Source: Comamonadaceae bacterium
Lineage (GTDB): Bacteria > Pseudomonadota > Gammaproteobacteria > Burkholderiales > Burkholderiaceae
NCBI GenBank assembly: GCA_947455875.1
Contig: CANGSD010000103.1
Span: forward strand, 1-5,665
Direction of reading: 5' to 3'
DNA length: 5,665 nt
This document shows positions 1 to 5,665 of this stretch, piece after piece (within the stretch, counting starts at the first letter, position 1; every line of letters begins with the position of its first letter). A program made the translations under genes and the position numbers. The notes beneath the pieces were generated by a model. The model was given only the letters and a program-made list of their open reading frames with translations. It made no database searches and was not told the DNA's origin.

Positions 1-538
1 CCCCTCCAAGCACATCAACATGCTCCATCGGCATGGGGGCCAGCTCCGTGAACAGGCGATGGGCCTGCGCGCGCTCGGGCACCACGCTCTCGGTCATGCG
101 GTCATGCAGCAAGGCCGCCACCGCCTCACGCTGGGCCGGCGACAGGCGCGGGCGCCCCGCCAGCAGGCCGCCCTTGAGCCCGATGCGGTATTCGACGATG
201 CGCTCGACCCGTTTGACAGGCAGGCCGCAGTTGTGGGCGATGTCGGTGGCCTTGGAGGCCCAGGGGGAGACGGTTCCCAGGCGCGGGGTGACGATCACCC
301 CCTCGCCCTCGGCCAGGTCGGCGCCTGGGCGGGCCAAGGGCTCCCCGTAAGTCAAAAGGGCCGCCAGGCGCTGGGCCTGCTCGCCCGAGGGCGCCTGCTC
401 CCAGGCGGCCAGGTGCACGAAACGGGCGTGTAGGGAGGAAATCTTGTCGTGGACAGCCTGCAGTCGCGGGAGCAGTTGCTGGACGCGGAACTCGCTGAGG
501 GCGGCGCCGCCCTCCAACTCGGTGATATGCAGGGTCAC
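1..538 (-). CDS. purL: Phosphoribosylformylglycinamidine synthase, N-terminal part (runs off left edge)
   Basis: PurL (FGAM synthase) is a cytosolic enzyme of de novo purine synthesis. It converts FGAR, glutamine and ATP to FGAM. Reading the minus strand gives 179 codons resembling the N-terminal adaptor and linker region of the large proteobacterial PurL (about 1300 residues in E. coli). The diagnostic block TPRLGTVSPWASKATDIAHN lies at residues 84-103, followed by CGL. Further matches are GGAALSEFR (10-18), ALLTYGEPL (60-68) and LHDRMTES (144-151). The catalytic and glutaminase domains are outside the window. The start is taken as GTG at 538-536 because the family's usual N-terminal similarity begins there; I found no in-frame ATG upstream to about position 610, and the ribosome binding site is weak. 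The gene is divergent from map. Identity is firm; the exact start is less so. Confidence 0.95.
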   Translation of the reverse strand, partial: MTLHITELEGGAALSEFRVQQLLPRLQAVHDKISSLHARFVHLAAWEQAPSGEQAQRLAALLTYGEPLARPGADLAEGEGVIVTPRLGTVSPWASKATDIAHNCGLPVKRVERIVEYRIGLKGGLLAGRPRLSPAQREAVAALLHDRMTESVVPERAQAHRLFTELAPMPMEHVDVLGG

Positions 539-563
539 TGTGTAGCCTGTGTGGGGTGGGAAG

Positions 564-593
564 GCGCCGGGCCGCTGACTGGGGCCCGGGCGC
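564..593 (-). other. GC-rich hairpin in the predicted purL leader
   Basis: Arms at 564-573 and 583-593 pair through seven G-C pairs (567-573 with 583-589), a one-base bulge at 590 and three further pairs (564-566 with 591-593), around a 9-nt loop. If purL is transcribed from near 597, this stem would fold at the very 5' end of its mRNA, about 25 nt before the GTG. No U-run follows it in either direction, so it is not an intrinsic terminator. Its role, if any, is unknown; high-GC gaps produce such stems by chance. Confidence 0.35.
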
Positions 594-603
594 GCAAGGT
601 GCG

Positions 604-609
604 ATTTTA
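604..609 (-). promoter_or_regulatory. Candidate -10 box for purL
   Basis: The minus strand reads TAAAAT here, a good match to the sigma-70 -10 consensus and one of only two AT-rich hexamers in the 127-bp divergent gap. It would start transcription near 597 and give a leader of about 59 nt. No -35 hexamer is convincingly spaced: TTGCCG on the minus strand (637-632) is 22 nt away, which is too far. I see no E. coli-type PurR operator. Confidence 0.4.
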
Positions 610-648
610 CCGGCCCCCCGGAAGGCGTCTGCGGCAACCGGCCCCCTC

Positions 649-657
649 TGGGATAAT
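649..657 (+). promoter_or_regulatory. Candidate extended -10 promoter of map-glnD
   Basis: TGGGATAAT reads as an extended -10 element: TG, one base, then GATAAT at 652-657. No good -35 is seen at the usual spacing, which fits an extended -10 promoter. The predicted start of transcription, about 7-9 nt past the hexamer, falls at roughly 664-666, at or next to the map ATG at 666. The map message would then have almost no leader, and no Shine-Dalgarno is visible before its ATG. Confidence 0.45.
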
Positions 658-665
658 CGCCCTCT

Positions 666-1469
666 ATGAGCATCACGTACAAGGACGCCGACGGGATCCA
701 GGGCATGCGCACCGCCTGCCGCCTCGCCTCCGAGGTTCTGGACCACCTCACGCCCTTCATCCAGCCGGGCATCACCACCCGCGAAATCGACCGCCTCGCG
801 GCCGACTACATGAAGCAGCAAGGCTCGACTTCCGCCACGCTGGGCTACCAGCCGCCGGGTTATCCGCCCTACCCCGCCTCGCTGTGCACCTCGGTGAACC
901 ATGTGGTGTGCCACGGCATCCCCAACGAGAAGCCGCTGAAAAAAGGCGATATCGTCAACGTCGACGTCACCGTCATCAAGGACGGCTGGTATGGCGACAC
1001 CAGCCGCATGTTCGTCGTGGGCGACGCCTCGATCGCCGCCCGCCGCTTGGTCTCCATGACCTATGACGCCATGTGGCACGGCATCGTGCAGGTGCGCCCC
1101 GGCGCACGTCTGGGCGATATTGGCCACGCCATCCAGAAATTCGCCGAAGGTCTGGGCTTCTCGGTGGTGCGCGAGTTCTGCGGTCACGGCATCGGCCGGC
1201 GCTTTCACGAAGAGCCGCAGGTGCTGCATTACGGCAAGCCCGGCACCCTGGAAGAACTCCAGCCTGGTATGACTTTCACCATCGAGCCCATGATCAACCT
1301 GGGCCGCCGCGAGGTGAAGGAACACGGCAACGACGGCTGGACCATCGTCACCAAAGACCACTCCCTGTCCGCCCAGTGGGAGCACACGGTGCTGGTCACC
1401 GAAACCGGCTACGAGGTGCTGACCCTGTCCGCCGGCAGCCCGCCACCTCCCACTTTCGTCCAGGCCTGA
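666..1469 (+). CDS. map: Type I methionine aminopeptidase
   Basis: Map removes the N-terminal methionine from nascent proteins in the cytosol when the second residue is small. The 267-residue product has the pita-bread fold signature throughout. The metal ligands align with the E. coli enzyme as D100 (in VNVDVT), D111 (in YGDTSRMF), H174 (in FCGHGIG), E207 (in TIEPMI) and E238 (in WEHTVL). The substrate-site histidines are H83 (in VCHGIP) and H181. Length matches the family (264 in E. coli), with a short extra C-terminal tail, [11 protein letters not shown]. The ATG at 666 agrees with family N-termini. No Shine-Dalgarno precedes it, while an extended -10-like element ends only 8 nt upstream, so leaderless translation is possible. 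It is divergent from purL and followed 14 nt later by glnD, a common map-glnD arrangement in proteobacteria. Confidence 0.97.
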   Translation: MSITYKDADGIQGMRTACRLASEVLDHLTPFIQPGITTREIDRLAADYMKQQGSTSATLGYQPPGYPPYPASLCTSVNHVVCHGIPNEKPLKKGDIVNVDVTVIKDGWYGDTSRMFVVGDASIAARRLVSMTYDAMWHGIVQVRPGARLGDIGHAIQKFAEGLGFSVVREFCGHGIGRRFHEEPQVLHYGKPGTLEELQPGMTFTIEPMINLGRREVKEHGNDGWTIVTKDHSLSAQWEHTVLVTETGYEVLTLSAGSPPPPTFVQA

Positions 1470-1483
1470 GGCCGCCGGCTGGC

Positions 1484-4120
1484 ATGAACGCACCGCTGGC
1501 CGACACCCCGCAGCTGCGCGCTCTGCGCGATGACTGGCGCGCGCGCAAGGCCGCCCTGCTCGATACGCTGATGGCCCCCGGCCGATCGACCCGGGCCGTG
1601 CGCGGTGTGCTGCGCGGGCTGGCCCGCGAGGCCGATACCACCCTGTCAACACTCTGGGCCCACGCGGGCTTCCCGGACAGCTTGGCCCTGGTGGCCGTGG
1701 GCGGCTACGGCCGCGGCGAGCTCTTTCCCCATTCCGACATCGACGTGCTGCTGTTGATGCCCGACGGCACTTCTGTGGAGACCGACCCCGCGCTGACCGC
1801 CCGCATCGAGTCTTTTATCGGCCAGTGCTGGGACCTGGGACTGGAGATCGGCTCGAGCGTGCGCACGGTGTCCGAGTGCCTGGCGCAAAGCCAGGCCGAT
1901 GTGACGGTGCAGACCTCTTTGCTCGAATCACGCCGCGTCGCGGGCAGCATTGCGCTGCACCGAGATTTCATGCGCCGCTTCGATGCACAAATGGATCCGC
2001 GCGCCTTCTTCGTCGCCAAGACGCTGGAGATGCAACAGCGCCATCACAAGTTTGAAAACACCCCTTACTCGCTCGAGCCCAATTGCAAGGAATCGCCCGG
2101 CGGCCTGCGTGACCTGCAGGTGATCCTGTGGGTGGCGCGCGCGGCGGGTCTGGGCGGCAGCTGGGACGAACTGGCGCGCAAGGGCTTGGCGACGCCCTTT
2201 GAAGCCCGCCAGATCAAGCGCAACGAGGCGCTGCTGGCCCTGATCCGGGCCCGCCTGCACTTGGTGGCCAAGCGCCGCGAAGACCGCCTGGTGTTCGACC
2301 TGCAAACGCCGGTGGCCGAGTCCTTTGGCTACGCTTCGAGCACCGGCGAAGGCGGCCGCCTCATCGAGCGCGCCAGCGAGGCCCTGATGCGGCAGTTCTA
2401 CTGGGCGGCCAAGGCAGTGAGCCAGTTGAACCAGGTGCTGCTGTTGAACATCGAGGAGCGGCTGCAACCGACCGAGCACCAGCCCGAGCCAATCAACGCA
2501 CGCTTTTTCAACAAAGGCGGCCTGATCGAGGTCGCGTCCGACGACCTCTATCAGAAGCACCCCGAGGCCATCCTCGAGACCTTTCTGGCCTACCAGCAAA
2601 CCGTCGGGGCCAAGGGACTGTCGGCGCGCACGCTGCGCGCCTTGTACAACGCGCGGCGCCTCATGGACGGCAAGTTCCGCCGCGATCCGGCCAATCGCGC
2701 CACCTTCCGCGCCATCCTGATGCAAGGCTCGGGCATCACCCACGCGATGCGGCTGATGAATCAGACCTCGGTGCTGGGGCGCTACTTGTGGGTGTTTCGG
2801 CGCATCGTGGGTCAGATGCAGCATGACCTGTTTCATGTCTACACCGTCGACCAACACATTCTGATGGTGCTGCGCAATGTGCGGCGATTTTTCATCCCCG
2901 AGCACGCGCACGAATACCCGTTTTGCTCGCAACTGGCAGGGGGTTGGGACAAGCCCTGGCTCTTGTACATCGCGGCCCTGTTCCATGACATCGCCAAGGG
3001 GCGCGGCGGCGATCACTCGGATCTGGGCGAAAAAGAAGTTCGCCTGTTTTGCCGCCAGCATGGCATCGACGCGCAGGACACGCAGCTGGTGGCGTTCCTG
3101 GTGCGCGAGCACCTGACCATGAGCAATGTGGCCCAAAAGCAGGACCTAAGCGATCCCGAGGTGATCCGCCGCTTCGCCCAGCGCGTGGGCAATGAGCGCA
3201 ATCTCACCGCCCTGTACCTGCTGACGGTGGCCGATATTCGCGGCACCAGCCCCAAGGTCTGGAACGCCTGGAAAGGAAAATTGCTGGAGGACCTGTATCG
3301 ATCGACGGTGCGCATGCTCGGAGGCCGCGCGCCGGACCACGAGGCCGAAATCGAGGCCCTCAAACGCGAGGCCCTGGCCCAATTGGGCCTGCACGCCCTG
3401 CCCCATGATGCGCACCGGCAGCTGTGGGACACACTGGATGTGGGCTACTTCATGCGCCATGACGCCGGCGAGGTCGCCTGGCACACCCGACACGCGACCC
3501 GCCACCTGGCGGGCCTGGACACTCAGGGCGCAGCCCCGGACGCACCGCTGGTGCGCGCCCGTCTCTCCCCGGTGGGCGAAGGCCTGCAGGTGATGGTGTA
3601 CACGCCCGACCAACCCGATCTGTTCGCGCGCATCTGCGGCTATTTCGACCAGGCGGGCTTCAGCATCCTGGACGCGCGCATCCACACCACCCGCGACCGG
3701 CGCGCCTTGGACACGTTTCAAGTGGTCAGCGCCATGCTGCCCGATCACGGACGCGAGCTGATGGCGATGGTCGAGTCTGGCCTTCAAGCGACGTTGGACG
3801 CGGCGGGCCCCTTGCCGGGCCCCAGCCGCGGCCGGGTGTCGCGACGCGTCAAGAGCTTTCCGGTCACGCCCCGGGTCAGCCTCGCACCCGACGAAAAGGC
3901 GCAGCGCTGGCTGCTCTCGATCTCGGCCAGTGACCGCGTGGGCCTGCTCTATAGCGTGGCGCGGGTGCTGGCACGCCACCACATCAACCTGCAACTGGCC
4001 AAGATCTCCACGCTGGGCGAGCGGGTCGAGGACACCTTTCTGATCGACGGCACCGAGCTGCAGCAAAACAAGCGGCAGATCGAGATCGAAACCGAACTGC
4101 TCGAAGCCCTGGCGGGTTGA
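1484..4120 (+). CDS. glnD: Bifunctional PII uridylyltransferase / uridylyl-removing enzyme
   Basis: GlnD senses glutamine. It uridylylates PII (GlnB/GlnK) when nitrogen is short and removes UMP when glutamine is high, thereby controlling glutamine synthetase and NtrBC. The product is 878 residues, close to E. coli (890). Domains in order: nucleotidyltransferase with GYGRGE (74-79) and the metal-binding D85 and D87 in SDIDVLLL; the GlnD-specific helical region with [16 protein letters not shown] (197-212); an HD hydrolase domain with H458, the HD pair H501-D502 in LFHDIAKG, and GGDHSDLG (508-515); then two C-terminal ACT domains starting near 701 ([10 protein letters not shown]) and 809 ([12 protein letters not shown]), which bind glutamine. 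Start: the reading frame is open further upstream through map, but ATG 1484 lies 14 nt after the map stop and gives the usual family length; a GAGG sits at 1468-1471. Probably cotranscribed with map. No missing catalytic residue was seen. Confidence 0.97.
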   Translation: MNAPLADTPQLRALRDDWRARKAALLDTLMAPGRSTRAVRGVLRGLAREADTTLSTLWAHAGFPDSLALVAVGGYGRGELFPHSDIDVLLLMPDGTSVETDPALTARIESFIGQCWDLGLEIGSSVRTVSECLAQSQADVTVQTSLLESRRVAGSIALHRDFMRRFDAQMDPRAFFVAKTLEMQQRHHKFENTPYSLEPNCKESPGGLRDLQVILWVARAAGLGGSWDELARKGLATPFEARQIKRNEALLALIRARLHLVAKRREDRLVFDLQTPVAESFGYASSTGEGGRLIERASEALMRQFYWAAKAVSQLNQVLLLNIEERLQPTEHQPEPINARFFNKGGLIEVASDDLYQKHPEAILETFLAYQQTVGAKGLSARTLRALYNARRLMDGKFRRDPANRATFRAILMQGSGITHAMRLMNQTSVLGRYLWVFRRIVGQMQHDLFHVYTVDQHILMVLRNVRRFFIPEHAHEYPFCSQLAGGWDKPWLLYIAALFHDIAKGRGGDHSDLGEKEVRLFCRQHGIDAQDTQLVAFLVREHLTMSNVAQKQDLSDPEVIRRFAQRVGNERNLTALYLLTVADIRGTSPKVWNAWKGKLLEDLYRSTVRMLGGRAPDHEAEIEALKREALAQLGLHALPHDAHRQLWDTLDVGYFMRHDAGEVAWHTRHATRHLAGLDTQGAAPDAPLVRARLSPVGEGLQVMVYTPDQPDLFARICGYFDQAGFSILDARIHTTRDRRALDTFQVVSAMLPDHGRELMAMVESGLQATLDAAGPLPGPSRGRVSRRVKSFPVTPRVSLAPDEKAQRWLLSISASDRVGLLYSVARVLARHHINLQLAKISTLGERVEDTFLIDGTELQQNKRQIEIETELLEALAG

Positions 4121-4217
4121 GCCCTTCTCCCAAGAGATAGAGCGGCCCGGGGGTTCAGCAGCCAGGCCAGCGTTGCGTTCAGCGTTCTGACTGAAACGGC
4201 GAGGCGGTGTCACTACG
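4121..4217 (+). promoter_or_regulatory. Spacer between glnD and the small accessory gene: direct repeats and a weak hairpin
   Basis: This 97-nt gap separates the housekeeping pair from the accessory genes. It contains the direct repeat GTTCAGC at 4153-4159 and 4177-4183, 24 nt apart, and CGTTC repeated at 4176-4180 and 4183-4187. A stem of 4176-4182 with 4191-4198 (seven pairs, one bulged A) has an 8-nt loop. It lacks a T-run, so it is a poor intrinsic terminator, and read-through from glnD is possible. I see no clear -35/-10 pair, and no PIP-type TTCGC-N15-TTCGC or HrpL-type box. The repeats could be an operator, but nothing proves it. Confidence 0.3.
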
Positions 4218-4448
4218 ATGGCCGCTCACTTCCTGAGCCCGCCTATGACCTCCAGTGCCCGCAGCCCTGCAGCCAGCGCCTCGCGCTACGTGCCTCCACT
4301 GCGCCCCCCGACGCCAACACCTGATGCATCCGCGCGCCAGGACCTGGAAGACGCAGGCCCCTTGCGCGATCGCAAGGCCATCGTCACGCACCCCGACGAC
4401 GTCTTGGCCAGCCGCAAGCGCAAGCGAGAGGAGGAGGCACCTGTTTGA
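4218..4448 (+). CDS. Small unknown protein with a nuclear-localisation-like RKRKREEE tail; likely frame-broken or frameshifted
   Basis: I do not recognise this 76-residue protein. It has a Ser/Ala/Pro-rich N-terminal half (VPPLRPPTPTP at 25-35), then a charged module at 49-73 (LRDR...HPDDVLASRKRKREEE) that recurs in the next gene at 18 of 25 positions. KRKR at 67-70 fits the monopartite nuclear import consensus. No signal peptide or membrane segment is seen, and the protein looks mostly disordered. ATG 4218 is the first ATG after an in-frame stop at 4188-4190. ATG 4245 (MTSSA) better resembles the next gene's MNSAS start, and neither has a strong ribosome binding site. The frame ends at TGA 4446-4448, but skipping one T in TTT 4444-4446 adds DSEPYAQLPADLDALPD and ends at 4500, giving 93 residues. 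The protein-like module conserved with the neighbour argues that it is or was a real gene; it could also be a decayed duplicate. Confidence 0.6.
   Translation: MAAHFLSPPMTSSARSPAASASRYVPPLRPPTPTPDASARQDLEDAGPLRDRKAIVTHPDDVLASRKRKREEEAPV
4362..4436 (+). repeat. Copy 1 of the 25-codon charged/NLS-like module
   Basis: Residues 49-73 of the small protein. Identical to copy 2 at 18 of 25 residues: LRDR at the start, an Ala, HP in the middle, and LASRKRKREEE at the end. Synonymous differences are present (for example GAG GAG GAG here against GAG GAA GAG in copy 2), so the duplication is not very recent or the protein sequence is under selection. Confidence 0.75.
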
Positions 4449-4449
4449 C
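4432..4449 (+). promoter_or_regulatory. Candidate +1 frameshift site (AGGAGG ... GTT TGA C), RF2-like
   Basis: The coding strand reads AGGAGGCACCTGTTTGAC. AGGAGG (4432-4437) is a perfect Shine-Dalgarno inside the Glu codons; 5 nt later comes GTT TGA C (4443-4449). The prfB programmed shift uses CUU UGA C with a Shine-Dalgarno-like AGGGGG 3 nt upstream, slipping one base so the next codon is GAC. Here a one-base slip at GTT also yields GAC and opens the frame to TGA 4498-4500. Two differences weaken the parallel: spacing 5 instead of 3, and GUU instead of CUU. The AGGAGG may simply be a by-product of three GAG codons. A mutation or sequencing indel in TTT explains the same observation. Confidence 0.4.
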
Positions 4450-4500
4450 TCCGAGCCCTACGCCCAGTTGCCCGCCGACCTCGACGCGCTGCCCGATTGA
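4447..4500 (+). other. Shifted-frame continuation of the small protein
   Basis: Read from GAC 4447 in the shifted frame, this encodes DSEPYAQLPADLDALPD and stops at TGA 4498-4500. Joined to residue 76 it gives ...EEEAPV-DSEPY..., which lines up loosely with EEESLSPV-EGGAES in the next gene. The tail is acidic and ends 12 nt before the downstream ATG, a spacing typical of an operon. This context supports the tail having been part of the ancestral reading frame. Confidence 0.45.
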
Positions 4501-4501
4501 C

Positions 4502-4506
4502 AAGGA
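4502..4506 (+). promoter_or_regulatory. Shine-Dalgarno of the downstream accessory gene
   Basis: AAGGA lies 6 nt before ATG 4513 and directly after the shifted-frame stop of the upstream gene. It is the clearest ribosome binding site seen in the window. It fixes the start of the following gene and suggests translational coupling of the two. Confidence 0.75.
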
Positions 4507-4512
4507 CCCGAC

Positions 4513-5665
4513 ATGAACTCCGCCTCCAGCTCCTCCAGCGCTCACAGCGTCCCCAGCAAAGCACCGATCTCGAACAGGGGCCCGCTGCCCCCGACACCTC
4601 CCAGGCCAATGGCCCGGGTCCAGACTGCCCCTGCCGTCCCCATCGCCAGCGGCGCGGCATCGCTCGCCCGTACGACCCAGGTCGCGCCCGCCCTGCGCGA
4701 TCGCAACGCGGACATCGCACACCCCGCCGAACCCCTCGCAAGCCGAAAACGCAAGCGCGAGGAAGAGTCGCTCTCCCCCGTTGAAGGTGGCGCTGAATCT
4801 GCGCGGCGAGATGCCAAGCAGGCCCGGCATACGCTGGCGGGTCGTGAACTTCCGCAGCTGCCGAGACCCGTCCCCGATCAGGCAGCGCCACAAGCCGCTG
4901 CGACAGCGTTATCGCAGACCGAACCCACTCCCCTTGAGGTTGCGACCACCCAGGCACCCACCCCATCGACCGTCACCTCGGCACCGGCATCCGCATCCGC
5001 ACCAACAGCCCAGGCTCACGCTGCACAGGCGATCGAGTCGGATAGCGATTCGGACGATAGCCTGGCTCCCATGCATGGCGAGTACGTCAGCGTGTACGCC
5101 AACACCCCGGCAGCCATCGCAGGCGGTACTGCGCAGACGGACGCAGAGCCGACCTTGGGTACCCTGCTTTACGAGCAAGCCGTGTACACCGATCACAACG
5201 GGATCATCGCCATCTCCACGCAGGCCGACCGGGGCGTCTTCGCCGCAGACATCGGCGCTGCGATCGGCGTGATCTTCTCCCATGCCACAGGCGTCGGATT
5301 CATGGTCATCGATCAGCCTGAATCGGAAGGGGCGCAGGAGGACTTCATGAATGCACGCTCGGAGTTCAACGCGCGCACCGGACCCGCCCAGAACATACGC
5401 ATTCGCATCGCTCACACCACCCAAGGGTTCCGCAGGCATCTGGACGCACTGTGGACCGCTGAGATCCTGCAAACCATCCGCACCGATCTGCAACTGCCAC
5501 CCGACCTATCCGATGCCCCAATCCGGGAAACGTTCACGACGCTCTTGCTGGCGAAGCGGGAGATCGAGCTGCAAACGATGGCGGCGCAATGGGGGGGCGT
5601 AGATCCCCTCATCAACCTCCCGCACGGGGCCCTGCATATCAGCCAGGCGGGACTCGACGTGTTTC
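4513..5665 (+). CDS. Unknown protein, candidate secreted nuclear-targeted effector (runs off right edge)
   Basis: I do not recognise the family. The frame from ATG 4513 is open without a stop to the window end (384 codons seen), so the C-terminus is missing. Layout: Ser-rich start MNSASSSSSAHS (1-12); proline-rich PLPPTPPRP (24-32) containing a PxxPxR pattern; the shared module LRDRNADIAHP...SRKRKREEE (61-85) with KRKR at 79-82; a basic patch ARRDAKQARH (97-106); Ala/Pro/Thr-rich low complexity (about 117-175); acidic cluster ESDSDSDD (175-182); then a better-ordered region from about 190 with alternating hydrophobic stretches (GIIAIST, DIGAAIGVIFS, GVGFMVID) and helical charged segments. No Sec signal or transmembrane helix is evident. 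A Ser-rich disordered N-terminus fits type III or IV secretion substrates but is not proof. Rare codons (AGG, AGA, ATA, TTA) seem commoner than in glnD, hinting at acquisition. The gene is certain; the effector role is speculative. Confidence 0.8.
   Translation, partial: MNSASSSSSAHSVPSKAPISNRGPLPPTPPRPMARVQTAPAVPIASGAASLARTTQVAPALRDRNADIAHPAEPLASRKRKREEESLSPVEGGAESARRDAKQARHTLAGRELPQLPRPVPDQAAPQAAATALSQTEPTPLEVATTQAPTPSTVTSAPASASAPTAQAHAAQAIESDSDSDDSLAPMHGEYVSVYANTPAAIAGGTAQTDAEPTLGTLLYEQAVYTDHNGIIAISTQADRGVFAADIGAAIGVIFSHATGVGFMVIDQPESEGAQEDFMNARSEFNARTGPAQNIRIRIAHTTQGFRRHLDALWTAEILQTIRTDLQLPPDLSDAPIRETFTTLLLAKREIELQTMAAQWGGVDPLINLPHGALHISQAGLDVF
4693..4767 (+). repeat. Copy 2 of the 25-codon charged/NLS-like module
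   Basis: Residues 61-85 of the large accessory protein, matching copy 1 331 nt upstream. The terminal eleven residues LASRKRKREEE are identical in both copies, while the middle varies. The nuclear-signal-like end is therefore the best-conserved part of two otherwise diverged proteins. Confidence 0.75.

Noticed and set aside
126..1652. Long 508-codon open frame on the minus strand across purL, the gap and map
   Set aside because: It overlaps two firmly identified genes in other frames. Its translation is Arg/Ala/Gly-rich with no recognisable domain; it is a high-GC shadow frame.
1928..3136. 402-codon minus-strand open frame opposite glnD (and another at 3146-4213)
   Set aside because: Antisense to intact glnD motifs (helical region, HD, ACT domains), with composition typical of an antisense shadow of GC-rich coding sequence.
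4176..4198. Rho-independent terminator after glnD
   Set aside because: The stem is short and bulged, and no T-run follows it on the plus strand.
4121..4217. PIP box, hrpII box or HrpL promoter before the putative effector genes
   Set aside because: I looked for TTCGC-N15-TTCGC, TTCG-N16-TTCG and GGAACC-N15/16-CCAC patterns; none is present.
4361..4378. CCTTGCG-CGAT-CGCAAGG palindrome as a regulatory hairpin
   Set aside because: It lies inside the LRDRK codons, and the core GCGATCGC recurs in copy 2 because the protein module is the same. Coding constraint explains it.
4255..4500. Independent 81-codon plus-strand gene in the shifted frame
   Set aside because: Only its last 17 residues look protein-like. 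The rest is out of frame with the conserved module, so the tail is better explained as a frameshifted continuation of the 4218 gene.
4286..4966. Minus-strand open frames opposite the accessory genes (also 4384-4893 and 4909-5493)
   Set aside because: Arg/Gly-rich shadow translations. The plus strand has a strong Shine-Dalgarno and a module shared at protein level with synonymous change, which points to the plus strand as coding.
1..5665. CRISPR array, tRNA, rRNA or insertion sequence
   Set aside because: No regularly spaced identical repeats, no tRNA-like cloverleaf and no transposase-like frame or terminal inverted repeats were recognised.

Overview
This window looks like the chromosome of a high-GC betaproteobacterium, probably Burkholderiales. 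The housekeeping proteins (PurL, Map, GlnD) read as typical proteobacterial forms, and codon use in map and glnD is strongly biased to G or C in the third position. The genus cannot be fixed from the sequence alone.

Left part (1-4120), core metabolism. The N-terminal 179 codons of purL (purine synthesis) run leftward off the edge. A 127-bp divergent gap separates purL from map (methionine aminopeptidase), which is followed after 14 nt by glnD (PII uridylyltransferase, the nitrogen sensor). map and glnD are complete, carry all the active-site motifs I looked for, and are probably one transcription unit. The gap holds two AT-rich -10-like hexamers pointing in opposite directions. The map one lies so close to the ATG that map mRNA may be leaderless or nearly so. 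The purL leader would contain a GC-rich hairpin.

Right part (4121-5665), accessory. After a 97-bp spacer come two tandem genes that I do not recognise as a named family. The first is a small protein of 76 residues. The second has a strong Shine-Dalgarno, starts at 4513 and stays open to the window end (384 codons seen). Both have a Ser/Ala-rich start, a Pro-rich stretch and a shared 25-residue module (18/25 identical) ending in SRKRKREEE, which looks like a classical monopartite nuclear localisation signal. The second continues through a low-complexity Ala/Pro/Thr region and an acidic-serine cluster into a more ordered C-terminal region. This layout suggests a pair of host-directed, possibly nuclear-targeted secreted proteins; that is inference from motifs only.

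The first small gene ends at a TGA inside GTT TGA C, just after an in-frame AGGAGG. Skipping one T restores a frame giving 17 more residues and a stop at 4498-4500, 12 nt before the second gene. The site resembles the +1 frameshift site of prfB (release factor 2), although its Shine-Dalgarno spacing is 5 nt rather than 3. It may be a programmed shift, a recent mutation or a sequence error.
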